Shown piece after piece: positions 13,401-22,199 of a stretch of DNA of 64,000 bases (position 1 is the stretch's first letter; each line of letters opens with the position of its first letter). This stretch comes from Ceratothoa steindachneri (lineage: Eukaryota; Arthropoda; Malacostraca; Isopoda; Cymothoidae): NCBI GenBank assembly GCA_963969495.1, contig OZ018333.1, positions 93,011,207 through 93,075,206 of the forward strand, in the 5' to 3' direction. The translations under genes and the position numbers were made by a program. The notes beneath the pieces are model-generated. The model worked only from the letters and a program-made list of their open reading frames with translations, did not search any database and was not told the origin of the DNA.

Positions 13401-16400
13401 TACCCAAGGGAGGTAAGCCCCCTGATCAACTGGTAAACTACAGGCCAATCGCCCTGCTGGAGTTCATTGCAAAAGTCTACGAGAGACTCCTAGCTGACAG
13501 GCTTCAACAACAACTTGCCGAGCTAGGAGCCAACAACCCTCAGCAGCACGGGTTCCGCAAGGGACGAGGAACGGAAACAGCCCTCGCCCTTCTTGCGGAG
13601 AAACTCGCTTGCAGTAAAGCTGAGAGGCGGTACGTAGACGTGGTGCTGCGTGATGTAAAGAAGGCCTTCGATAAGGTTTGGCTGAGAGGATTACAGTACA
13701 AGATCGTCAACCTCCAGCTTAACCCATTCCTGGAAAGGATCCTTTGCAACTATATCTCCGATAGGAGAGCCCGAATTTCAATCGAGGGCTGCAAAGGACC
13801 AGAATTCGAACTTAAGGCGGGAGTTCCATAAGGCAGCTGTCTCAGCCCTCTGCTGTACCTCGTGTACACAATAGACCTGCCTGCTCCAGTGAGGTACGAT
13901 TCGATGTATCTGCAATATGCAGACAACATCACCCAAATCGTCCTGAGTCCATTCAGGAACTCTGGAAGCCAGGCGAGGGCGACAGCTGTCGAAATTGAAA
14001 ATATCAATAGATATGAAAGAAAGTGGAAAATTAAGACCAACCGCCAGAAGTTCACGATCATTCCAATGAACCGCCGGAAAGTTGATGACGTTGTCGTCAA
14101 TAACGAGAACTATCCGTACTCCAACGAGGGTAATGTCCTGGGCTTACGACTCTTCAAATCGGTATATAAGACGCACATGAATACCAGAGTCTCCCTAGCC
14201 AAACGAGAGCTGAAGAAACTCTACCGTTTCCGAGGCCTCAGCGTGCCTAACATCAAAAAGCTGTATATGGCCTTGGTACGCTCAGTCCTGGTGTACCCGG
14301 CCGTGATTCTGCAGATGGCAAGCTGTACCTCTCTCAGAATGATGCAGAGAGTGCAGAATAAAGCCACGCTGCTGATTACAGGCACGCGAAGGATCGACCG
14401 TACTCGGCAATCGACTCTTCACCAAAGAATCGGTCTAAAGCCGATCAATACGGAGATCCAAAGGCTAGGGAGAAAGACATGGGACAAGATAGACCAAACT
14501 ATACTCCCGAACATGAACCTGAATTTTAATATTCGTGCAAACCGGAGACGCGCTATAGGTAGAACTGCTGTGTTCCCAAGCAGTAGAACCTGCGCGAGAG
14601 AAGTGGTCCTACCTATGTTTACGTAATGTTAGTCCACTACTCTAAAATTCTATGATTTTAAAACTCAAAAGTTTGACAATTAGTCCAACCAAGTTAACAA
14701 TTTAAAAAAAAAAACAATTGAAAAAAGAGGCGAAGTGCCCACATTAAAGTCCCCTCCCCCTCCCCCCCCAATATAAACATAGTAAGAATTAATAAAATTA
14801 AATCTAAATTTAAATATAAAAGAGGCGAAGTGCCCAAACCTAATAATCAAAATTTAAAGTCCACATTAAAGTCCCCTCCCCCTCCCCCCCCAATATAAAC
14901 ATAGTAAGAATTAATAAAATTAAATCTAAATTTAAATATAAAAGAGGCGAAGTGCCCAAACCTAATAATCAAAATTTAAGAATAAAAAGAGGCGAAGTGC
15001 CCAATTCCCAATACCCATTTGATAACAAGAAAACTAAACAAAGTCAACAAAATTCAAACGAAGAAAAGAGGCTAAATGCCCATATTAAAAAGATTACAGA
15101 GTACTCAAAACTGAGATTCATTCAGCAAGAAAAACAACCTTGAAAGGCTTGAATGCTTCGAAGGTGGAAATACCTATCACATAAAGAAATATATATATAT
15201 ATATTATAACGGAGGAAACTGGCTGTCAATGACAGTCAGCTACTTATTGACGGTGGAATTTTTTATTTTTTAAACAAAACATGAAGAATGCTAGTGATGC
15301 CCTAACACCAGGGCAAACTAGGAAACATATTCACACCTTTATATACCTACCACACAATTTCACCACTTTAACTTAATTTGTAATTTGCAATTTGTGATTT
15401 TATGGAAGTGGGGGAATAAAGATTGGAGGGTAATGGGCAAGACGAAGCTGCTTAATTATTCAATCTTTAATCCAGCATCCTTATTATTAATTAGTTCAAA
15501 GATGCAAACAAATAAATAAAAGAGGCCTTTCGTTCAGTTTATCCTTTTTTTAGGCAAGATGGATGTCTCCACCAGCACAATCTCATCTGGAAAAGAGCTG
15601 CTCCAGGCGGAGGAGTGGAGAGATATGTCTATTCAATGATATACTTCAACTACGGCAAAGAATTCCTGAGGGTGAGCAACATTAATAAGCTTGGCAAAAT
15701 AATGAAACCAAAAGGTTCCGAAGAAGTGAGGAAGACTCTATATCTTTCTTCAGTGAAATCTCGTGATGATAGTTAAGAGACTGTACGTATTTATGCTACA
15801 TACCATTCCCTGATTGACATATGTGAGCCAATATTTTAAACAATGGAAGTCCTTGAGATTGTCAATCCATGTCTATCGATAGCAGACGCATCAGTGTTTC
15901 TTAAGGCCAAGGTTACCGTTTTCTCTACTTAATTAGGTGTTTAAGAAAAGGGGTATTTCTTTTTAGCAATTTCAGCATGAAGTACATTGAAGTTAAGTGA
16001 AAATCGGACGGTATGGTGTCCCGGACCCCTTTACAGATTCTCGACAGAGGATCCTTAACTACAGGTAGACAAGTCCGAGTCTAAGTATGCACGGCCTCAT
16101 TTATAATCCCGAGGCATCACTATTTAGGACAAAGTTTGGGAATAAAACAAGGCAAAAACACTTTCAGAACGCTGCTCGGGTCATGTGGATTTTAGATGGT
16201 TCGGACTACGATTTGGGAGACAAGATTGAGTTGGCCATCTTCGCATCTTTCCTAGAGTGCCAACAATGGCTGTACAAGCACCGCACGGTTGATCCTTCGT
16301 CTACCGGTAGATTTATCGACTCAGGTACTCGTAAATCCAAACCTTGATTTCTCCGATCGGTTGATTGAATACTTTCTTATCCAAAATCCATGTCGTTAAC

Positions 16401-19400
16401 TATGAGGAGAGGAGTGCGATACCTTCTTATCCATGGTAGTCATATGTAAGATTTGCTAATGATAAGTTCGGGCACACGATAGGTTTGAAAGGTCATTTTG
16501 GAGAATCCAATTTTTTTATCTCCCAATAAACTGTATTTATAGAATTATCTCACAGGAAAACGTGTCACTAAATACGTCAGCAAAGATGGCGTTCAGGAGC
16601 CATTGAAATACTTTTTGAGAGTAAATCACAACAGGAGTGAAATTGAAGCCGCCAATAAACGCTACGAAGATAAAACTCCTGATCCCATTTATGCCTTGGA
16701 GGGCAATAGACATTTCTTCGTGTAAGTAAAGGAAGACAGTGATCATCTACAATATATGGAAATATCTATACGAATATTTTAAAATTAATGAAATGTCAGT
16801 AAACTTCCAAATTTGCTTCTAAGGACGACTTTTTTCACACTCGAAATCGAACAAACTGTCATAAAAGTGTCCATTTCAGCTCCGACATGATGGCTCATCA
16901 GAGATCAAGATACATGTCTACTCTGAGGCTCTTGTCCACAAGAACTGTGAGACCAGAAACTAGTCCTCGAACTCGCGAAAATAACAAAGGATATTTTGAG
17001 GTTATTTTAAAACTCCATCATAATTAACTGACCTCTTTATAAATTGAATTACCAGGCCTGACTAAACCGTTTTTACAGTTCGCACTGGTCACTGTCCATA
17101 TATTTACTCCTCCCGCGAGCCGTAAAGTGGGGTTCTCTTTGTTTCAGGGCGATGGATTCCTCAGCGTAATGGTGACGGGGGAGGAGTTCGGAACCTTCGA
17201 AAACGAGGTCTTTCAAGTCTATGACTGGGCTCGAATCCCAGGCGTCTCTTGCCACTATACAACTATTATCCCAGAAGTAATTCTAAGAAAGTTTCTAATG
17301 TTCTGGTTTTGTTGATAGTGTGTTTCTTAATACACTTTTCGGCGGGTCCTTTCTTCAGGCTTTCCGTCACCTCCATATTTTGGATGAGACTTGCTAAAAA
17401 TAGTCATATTCGGGAATCTGCCATTCAATAAAAGCATGGTTCTATCACGCTGCCATTAGTGATAATTATATCGGCAATTGTGCAAGGTTCTTTGCAAATA
17501 ATTCCATAAAATGGCATAATGATGCTTTTAAAATATGCCATCACCCTTTTATTTATTTATTATAGTGATTGACTATTATTATTGTTTTCTCATAGAAAGA
17601 AACCATTTATGTAAGAGAACGGATGCATGCATTCAATAACGCTGATTTTGTTGGTGGCGTCTCTAACGACCGAGAAGGTTTTGCTACGATGGTCTACAAG
17701 AGGCCAAGCGTGCCTTTAAATGGGAAAAAAAGCTGGTTTTTCACCGACTCCGTTATACTCTGCATTGGATCAGACATTACTCTCCCACCCACCGCAGTCA
17801 ACAACGAACCAGTGATCACAACACTAAATCAGGTCAAGTCACACTTAGATCTATTAGCAGAGATAGATACCATGGGTCCATGCTATATTAGCTATTACTC
17901 TCGGACTAGTTAGATTATCAACCTTCTAACTGAATAAGTGTATGCGTAGAAGGCATACAATTTGTAAAGAGGAAGCATTTCGTCCTGTCATATTTGCTCA
18001 AAATTTTAAATACAAAATTTTCTCCACTAATTTAAAGACATGAAAATCCTGGCTGGAGGCAAAAGCCGATCTATGTGTTAGTGTAAAAGTTTGTGAGTTA
18101 TTACTATGAGATAATGCATGTCTTAGATATTTATTTATTATTGAAATCCACAGGTTGTATACGTTGGGTCTCATGCTGCTTGGGAGGCAAATAATTCTCC
18201 CACCACTTCTCCAACCGCAGTGACTCAGAAAATAGAGCAAGAGTTCGATATGTTGAATAAACCTCGATTTCACCACGACTCGGTTGGGTATGTGCCTCTC
18301 AAGCACAACGGAAAAGTGCGACAACAACTGGATATAAGAAGGCACAACAGACCAAAGGCACAAGATATTTTCACCTACAGGTAGGTCTTTTTAATGGCCA
18401 AATTCTTAATCAGCAGCGGATATTGTTTGCCTAACGTTAAATTTAGACTGGGTGCGGAGAAATAAATGAACTTTCCAAATGAGGACTTATAAGTGCTAAA
18501 TATTCAATCCGTGATTGAATGAGAGAGGGAATGACTCGTAGAAATAACTGTCCATTTTACGCATCGTTGGAAAACGAGTGTCGCAATGGAATTTTTTATG
18601 GATTTTAAATATTTATCGTTAGAATCAAAGATTATGACGTTCGAATGATTCACCTGCCTCGTGTAAACATAATTTTGGTTGAATCCATTACTAATACCAA
18701 TATAACATTTTCAATATTAAGGCAAACTTGATGAAAGTCTTACAACAATTTATCGAGAGGATTTCGATAAACATAATTGCGTTTACACGAATACTTTTTC
18801 CATTTGATTATTCAGATTTCGGTTCGCTTTTTCGTATGACAGAGACTGTATGCTTCGTTGTTTGGATTGGGATTACTGGATAATTTGCCCCTATTTCAGG
18901 GATATTGTTGCCAGTCATAGAAATACTATAACTTTTTGAAAGTTATAAAACGATGGGGTATGAATTCTACGTCAATTGACCAACAATTAGTAATTTTAAT
19001 TTCCTACCCCAGTTTGTGGTTGGATCACGGTCAACAGCCATTAAATGCGGAATACGTGTATGCGATTCTACCGGGGAGAAGTGACATTGAGACGGAGAAC
19101 TTTGCCCAAAATCCAACCGTGCAATCTTTGATGACGTCTTCGCAGCTTCATGCTGCAATTTCCTTGGCACCCCATAAGGTCGGAAAATTTACTATGTCTA
19201 TTGATGTCTTGAGTTTGCTAATATAAGCAATAAGGTTTGCAAAGGTCTCCTAAAAATCCCAGGGCACTTAGACTCCTAATTATGACACTTGGAATCTTCC
19301 ACTTTTGTTAAAAACTATATTAAGCAAATAAATAATAAAATAGGCCACTTTATTTCCTTCAGAGATTGCATCTTTTTTTCGACTATAATCTTTTACGCCA

Positions 19401-19915
19401 TATTTACAAATCCCTCTCCCTAGAATCATTTATGTGACTATCGTCGTCTGTCCACAACTGTCTTGCAGATGTTCCTTTGGTTTTACCATTCCATTTTCTT
19501 TCTATTTATTTATCAGTCATTAAACTTCATCTGACAAATTTTAAAATATCAAATAATTCTCTAAGAAGAACAATTAAAATAACCTTACATGTTTCAGGTT
19601 CTCGGTGCGGCATTCTTTGTGAGTGGTTGCTTGGATGGTTCTTCTTTTGATCCAAATTTTGCACAGATCTGCGTCAATGCCCCGGCTTTGCTTTTAGTCA
19701 AAGAAATGCCTCCTAACGCTCCTAATTGTCAAGATGTTCCTAATCAGTTGGCAGAGCCGAGTTCCCTCAGTATTAAGCTACAAATTAGCATTGCTGATCC
19801 AACACAAAAGAAAACTAGAATTTCGTTAAAAATTGATCATTGGTTTTTGCATACTTTTCATCTCCCTCGAAAGCCATTAAGCGGGAAGAGTGTCATAAAT
19901 TGTTTCGAGATCTAA
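4314..19915 (+). CDS. secreted polysaccharide lyase family 8 (PL8) protein, 14 coding exons
   Basis: Joined exons 4314-4484, 4918-5065, 5952-6060, 6492-6556, 7037-7178, 15554-15671, 16168-16324, 16556-16721, 16880-17000, 17148-17276, 17596-17832, 18154-18380, 19013-19178 and 19598-19915 give 757 residues plus a stop. All introns are GT-AG and every phase matches. PL8 enzymes cleave uronic-acid polysaccharides (hyaluronan, chondroitin, xanthan) by beta-elimination. Residues 1-16 look like a signal peptide, so the protein is probably secreted. Residues about 20-355 form the helical toroid (NWWD at 109-112). Residues about 356-620 form the beta-sandwich (FVGGVSN 460-466, KKSWFF 486-491). Residues about 625-725 form the C-terminal domain. 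By family alignment the catalytic candidates are N167, H220, Y245 and R299. The Y245-R299 spacing of 54 equals that of bacterial enzymes, but His-Tyr spacing is 25 instead of 9, and the usual second Arg (R+4) is Ser303. Length is normal for the family. The substrate cannot be told from sequence. Horizontal origin is an inference. Confidence 0.9.
4918..5065 (+). CDS. PL8 exon 2
   Basis: Residues 58-106 plus one base. The acceptor is CTTTTAG and the donor is GTAAGG. The stretch with HGTRL, AGNPF and ASLDYLADP corresponds to the PL8 block 'H..RL..A....S.lyGN..l...i..aLdyl' just before the NWWD motif. Confidence 0.85.
5540..5625 (+). mobile_element. possible old SINE tail in intron 2
   Basis: ATCACTCACACAGTAATTTACAACACTGCC and the pyrimidine-rich stretch after it resemble the body of the tRNA-derived SINE at 34948-35230 (ACACAATTACAACACTGC). 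No A or B box remains. Similarity is limited to about 50 bp. Confidence 0.35.
5952..6060 (+). CDS. PL8 exon 3 (NWWD motif)
   Basis: Residues 107-143. Contains SNWWDHVIGVPEKMW, a direct match to the PL8 signature NWWD.EIGVP. The acceptor is TTAATTCCAG and the donor is GTATGG. The phase-1 entry completes Ser107. Confidence 0.93.
6492..6556 (+). CDS. PL8 exon 4
   Basis: Residues 143-165, a 65-nt exon between acceptor ATTTTTCAG and donor GTTTGT. It carries DKTGKMSG, which joins to exon 5 to build the TGxxxGGN block holding the catalytic Asn. Its entry phase (2) and exit phase (1) fit both neighbours. Confidence 0.8.
7037..7178 (+). CDS. PL8 exon 5 (catalytic Asn)
   Basis: Residues 165-212. GGNMAPRLFLALVV corresponds to bacterial TGANR.d.alv; N167 aligns with the catalytic Asn. 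The exon ends in YDGEGLR, which runs on into the DG..HQH motif only after splicing across the 8.4-kb intron 5. Acceptor TTCTCAG, donor GTGAGG. Confidence 0.88.
7461..7770. repeat. 155-bp tandem duplication in intron 5
   Basis: The unit starting GCGGGTGTTCAAGTTATTAC at 7461 starts again at 7616 and differs at only a few bases, so the duplication is recent. No coding potential was seen. It lies at the 5' end of the enlarged intron. Confidence 0.95.
8690..9120 (+). mobile_element. hAT transposase C-terminal remnant
   Basis: The frame at 8858-9085 ends in MYPNLATLFQGLITLPVSNA followed by EAERSVSGLKE. This is the C-terminal dimerisation block of hAT transposases (LPVS.A..ERsFS.lk). A stop follows directly where intact proteins continue. 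Only the extreme C-terminus is recognisable. The upstream part (8358-8690) is open in places but not identifiable. Confidence 0.65.
9130..10030. other. AT-rich stretch of intron 5 without genes
   Basis: Mostly T-rich low-complexity sequence (9420-9830). A patch at 9280-9350 with GGAGC..GCTTC inverted motifs vaguely resembles the ends of the dispersed repeat at 33671. Nothing coding. Confidence 0.4.
10762..11536 (+). pseudogene. LINE-A ORF1 (gag-like zinc-knuckle protein), broken
   Basis: An RNA-binding nucleocapsid-like protein. It starts at ATG 10762, changes frame near 10985 and has a stop at 11192-11194. Three knuckles follow: CFKCYRMESHATKDC, CSKCSQQGHNWRNC (classic CX2CX4HX4C) and CISCGQGHRTMAMSC. 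The tail is Lys/Glu/Ala rich (KKQEAKKNEETRRANTSYAQ). A related knuckle region, also frameshifted, is at 40980-41155. Confidence 0.8.
11916..14626 (+). pseudogene. LINE-A ORF2 (endonuclease + reverse transcriptase), broken
   Basis: Starts MRILTLNVNGWEKK, the APE endonuclease start. A small deletion near 12008 removes the TE-H motif. The frame then runs from 12044 with GGDLNARCRAAGYG and PSDHIAIL (endonuclease), and RT blocks DVVLRDVKKAFDKVW and AGVP. A TAA stop at 13829 replaces the Gln of VPQG. The same frame reopens to 14626 with LQYADNITQ, where the catalytic YADD has become YADN. No RNase H domain. About 900 codons in all. Confidence 0.88.
14735..15000. repeat. LINE-A 3' UTR tandem repeats
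   Basis: A 122-bp unit (ACATTAAAGTCCCCTCCCCC onward) at 14741 is repeated at 14863 almost without change, and shorter GAGGCGAAGTGCCCA units recur at 14726, 14822, 14945 and 14989. A unit of similar design (CGAAGCGGACA or CTAAGTGGACA) is in the 3' UTR of copy 1. Confidence 0.9.
15554..15671 (+). CDS. PL8 exon 6 (catalytic His and Tyr)
   Basis: Residues 212-251. QDGCLHQH matches the PL8 'DGSf.QH' motif, so H220 is the likely catalytic His. FNYGKEFL matches the block with the catalytic Tyr, giving Y245. About 16 residues more than in bacterial enzymes separate the two, including a glycine run (PGGGVERY). The acceptor has a long T tract (TTTTTTTTAG); the donor is GTGAGC. Confidence 0.88.
16168..16324 (+). 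CDS. PL8 exon 7 (catalytic Arg)
   Basis: Residues 252-304. NAARVMWILDG continues the helix after Y245. ECQQWLYKHRTVDPSSTGR corresponds to the block ending in GR.ISR, with R299 as the conserved Arg and Ser303 where a second Arg is usual. Acceptor CTTTCAG, donor GTACTC. Confidence 0.87.
16556..16721 (+). CDS. PL8 exon 8
   Basis: Residues 304-359, between acceptor TCTCACAG and a consensus donor GTAAGT. The middle is poorly conserved and Lys/Arg rich. It ends in LEGNRHFFV, which joins SDMMAH of exon 9 to make the PL8 block 'l.g.r.f..SD.m.H'. Confidence 0.82.
16880..17000 (+). CDS. PL8 exon 9 (start of beta-sandwich)
   Basis: Residues 359-399. SDMMAHQRSRYMSTLRLLS followed by RENNKGYFE matches 'sD.mvHhR..y..s.km.S.Rt...E..N.EN.KGyy'. 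E392 and N393 or N394 are candidates for the acidic and Asn residues that assist the catalytic site in chondroitin AC lyase. Acceptor ATTTCAG; donor GTTATT is weak. Confidence 0.87.
17148..17276 (+). CDS. PL8 exon 10
   Basis: Residues 400-442. GDGFLSVMVTGEEF plus YDWARIPGVSCHY correspond to 'GDG..ylm..g.ey.....vwDW.riPGtT' of PL8. Phase 0 at both ends; acceptor TTTGTTTCAG, donor GTAATT. Confidence 0.92.
17596..17832 (+). CDS. PL8 exon 11 (central beta-sandwich signature)
   Basis: Residues 443-521. Contains FNNADFVGGVSNDREGFATM and NGKKSWFFTDSVILCIGSDI, the most diagnostic PL8 blocks, and ends in TTLNQ. Phase 0 at both ends; acceptor TTCTCATAG, donor GTCAAG. The reading frame stays open to 17913, but splicing at 17833 joins exon 12 in frame. 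Confidence 0.94.
18154..18380 (+). CDS. PL8 exon 12
   Basis: Residues 522-597. It carries FHHDSVGYVPL, matching the 'HdgvGY.f' block, after a low-complexity Ser/Thr/Pro stretch. Acceptor AATCCACAG, donor GTAGGT. Exit phase 2 completes Ser597 with exon 13. Confidence 0.88.
19013..19178 (+). CDS. PL8 exon 13
   Basis: Residues 597-652. LWLDHGQQPLNAEYVYAILP matches the PL8 block 'l.idHG..p....YaYvllP'. Acceptor CCTACCCCAG. The donor GTCGGA is weak but leaves phase 0, and the resulting join HK|VLGAAFF matches the family. Confidence 0.88.
19598..19915 (+). CDS. PL8 exon 14 (C-terminal domain, stop)
   Basis: Residues 653-757 and a TAA stop. VLGAAFFVSG, NAPALLLVKE and LQISIADPTQ match the C-terminal PL8 domain, where bacterial enzymes read '..aAvF', 'd.PalvlV.e' and 'l.vsDPT'. 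About 35 residues follow the DPT motif. No AATAAA signal is clear in the next 200 bp. Confidence 0.9.
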   Translation, partial: VLGAAFFVSGCLDGSSFDPNFAQICVNAPALLLVKEMPPNAPNCQDVPNQLAEPSSLSIKLQISIADPTQKKTRISLKIDHWFLHTFHLPRKPLSGKSVINCFEI

Positions 19916-20214
19916 GTAAGTCGATTTAAAAGTTGATTGCGCAGGAGTCATATCAAAAGAAGTGTCTAATTCTATTCATTTATAGTGGTGCGATTTTGAG
20001 TAGGTTTTCGGAAATATTTTATTTCCTTAACAGTGCACGACATTTTTATTATATATTTACTAAGTTTAAGGGGAAAATATTGCTTATGTAGTATGTGGTG
20101 AGAAAATATATATATATATAAATTTAGACGATGTGTTTATGTTATTATAACCCTAAACCCTAGCGGACATTATTATATATTTGTTGTTTTTACTTGTGGA
20201 TTTAGCGGGGAAAT

Positions 20215-20640
20215 TGTCCCATCATAGACTGATTACAAGGAAGAGCGAATTGAAACGCGACGGACAATAGCATGGGAACATGTTTTCATCCCTTTCGGCA
20301 CAAAGATTTTGTGATTAGCAGCCTCTCAAAGGGTGGCTGGCTTAACTTCAGCCATCACCCGTACAAAATTGCGTACATATGAAGTCGGATCGAGGTGAGA
20401 AGGTAAAGGTTGGTCAGAAGAAGCAAGGAATTTACCAGGAAGACGAATTTGAGTACCATACACGAGTTCAGCTGCAGAACATGCCAAATCTTATTTAACG
20501 GACGAACGAATACTCAGTAAAATTAAAGGTACCTTGTCCGCCCAAGTGATGTTGGGATTGGTGGAGAGTAAGTTTGATTTGACGGTCCTGTGTAGGCGTT
20601 CTACTGCGGTGCTGCTCTTTGGTGCTCTAACCGCGGGCCT
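20215..20640 (-). mobile_element. Gypsy (Ty3) LTR retrotransposon integrase remnant
   Basis: On the - strand the region decodes, with two stops, VERLHRTVKSNLL, WADKVPLILLSIRSSVK, ACSAAELVYGTQIRLPGKF and CSHAIVRRVSIR. These are the end of a Gypsy integrase core and its C-terminal GPY-like region (ctHVFVR.D). No LTRs or protease/RT were found around it. It is tail to tail with the PL8 gene, starting about 300 bp beyond its stop. Confidence 0.8.
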
Positions 20641-20932
20641 CCTGACCTCGTAGGTAATCGGATCTTTTGAGTTCGGCGATTAACTGGGCGTTTGACCTAG
20701 TGAGTTGTTCAAACCGTCAGCTAGATAGAGTTCTTCCGCCATTTCACTGGGGCCTGTTTCTTATTAGAGCTGCCTAATGGCCTTTTGCCGCTTCCTTGGG
20801 ACGTGCAGCTCGAGTCGACTAACCACCGGGCAGGGATCAGAGCCATTCGGCAGTTTGACTGGTAGTAAGAAGCCTACCGTTCTCACGCACCTCAATTTTT
20901 TGTTCTGTTCTTTCGCTTTCTCCGAAGAGAGA

Positions 20933-20936
<4 letters not shown>

Positions 20937-20997
<61 letters not shown>
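20937..20997. repeat. (TA)n microsatellite
   Basis: 61 bp of AT dinucleotides between the Gypsy region and the 3' end of a Penelope-like element. Confidence 0.98.
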
Positions 20998-20998
<1 letters not shown>

Positions 20999-20999
20999 C

Positions 21000-22190
21000 T
21001 GAATCACGAAAATAAGGAACGTGAGGAATTTATGAATATCGTTACAGCCACGAGGAAAATAAAACAACGGAGAACTGCGAGGCCTTTCGACTAATGGTCC
21101 TTTACTGAGCAGACTAAAAGACAGGGAAAAAGAGAAAGATATTTATACACCTGATTAATGAAAATATGGGATATAAAGATTAAAAGGGGTGGGATTAACA
21201 GATACCTGGAAAAAACCTATTAACAAGGGTTAAAAAAAAAAAAAAAAAAGTTTACGGGTTACAAAAGAAAGGAGGGGGGGGGCCAATGCTTGGGAATCAC
21301 ATATGCAATATGAAAACAAAAAAAAGTTTACACATGATAACTAGAGAATATGACAAAAGAAAAATATGAGGAAAGGTTTTTTATATAAATAAGCTAAAAT
21401 AACTTCTATGTGGTAATCATTAATTCAGAAATTTTATCTTTAAAGTCATTCTTAAACATTCTTTTGATACAAGGGTCCAAAAAATACATTCCAGGGCTGA
21501 GATTAAAATTCGAAGTCAGTTGTATAAATGCTGATTCTAAAAGATTTCGTGAAAAAAAGTCATTTGATTTGGCAATCACAGAACTCTCCTTCCAATTAAT
21601 ACGATGGGAATTTTCACTCAAATGGATAAAAATGGCATTTGATGTTTGCCCAGTGCTTACAGAGTACTTATGTTGCTTAATACGCACATTCAGATCCTTG
21701 CTAGTTTGCCCAATATAAAATGAAGGGCAATCCAAACAAGGGATTTTATAAATTAAGTTATTTGTCTGATTAGGGCAATTTTTTATTAACATTCTTTTTA
21801 AAGTATTAGTATAAGAGGAAACAAGATTTACATTAAGTGTTTTTAACAATGTTTTTACGGTTTCAAAGCCATTAAAATAAGGTATAATGACGATATTCTT
21901 GGGCGCTTCCATCTCAATAGTACTTTCGTTATAAAACTTTTTTTTGGCTTTATTATAACAAATATCAAGTAATGAAGAAATGAAACGGCAAACATAATTT
22001 TTTTTAGGGAATGTTGTAAAATTAAACCGTTCCCTCTCATTAAGTTCATGACATGGCCACAACAGATTTGCCGGCAACCATTTCGACCAAAAGACATGAA
22101 GAAAGCAGACATGAAAGCCTCTATGTAAGAAATTTTATATTGCAGAAAATAGTTTGCTACAATTATAAAAAATAAAATAGTCACTCAAGA
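21000..22190 (-). mobile_element. Penelope-like element remnant with GIY-YIG domain
   Basis: The - strand frame 22077-21406 (223 residues) covers the C-terminal part of a Penelope protein. It contains NNLIYKIPCLDCPSFYIGQT and KDLNVRIKQHKYSV (GIY-YIG core with Arg and His), then SHRINW and RNLLESAFIQL (catalytic Glu). The RT domain upstream is absent. The segment 21000-21120 carries the 3' region (GAAAGGCCTCGCAG, TTTTCCTCGTGGCTGTAACG on the - strand), which other Penelope elements also carry. The GIY-YIG core looks intact. Confidence 0.85.
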
Positions 22191-22199
22191 ATTTGCTTG

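Larger units (their letters stand above)
10035..15180 (+). mobile_element. LINE-A copy 2, nearly full-length Jockey-like LINE
   Basis: Includes a 5' UTR (10035-10760) shared with the copy at 39650, a gag-like ORF1 with three zinc knuckles, ORF2 with endonuclease and reverse transcriptase, and a 3' UTR with tandem GAGGCGAAGTGCCC units ending near AAAGGCTTGAATGCTT. Lies in the sense direction of the PL8 gene inside intron 5. Several stops and frameshifts make it inactive. Assignment to the Jockey group rests on the gag knuckles, the RT spacing and the lack of RNase H. Confidence 0.85.
7179..15553 (+). other. intron 5 of the PL8 gene, enlarged by transposons
   Basis: At 8375 bp it is about ten times larger than any other intron of the gene (147-886 bp). 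It contains a 155-bp tandem duplication, a hAT remnant and a nearly full-length LINE-A in the sense direction. Donor GTGAGG and the T-rich acceptor are intact, so the intron may still be spliced. Confidence 0.8.

Noticed and set aside
4314..19915. Bacterial contamination as the source of the PL8 sequence
   Set aside because: The gene has 13 spliceosomal introns, one carrying a LINE and a hAT remnant, and lies continuously among animal transposons.
21060..21120. Hammerhead ribozyme in the Penelope 3' region
   Set aside because: On the - strand CTGCTCAG..GTCGAAAGG recalls a hammerhead core, but the CTGANGA box is not matched and I could not close the helices by eye.
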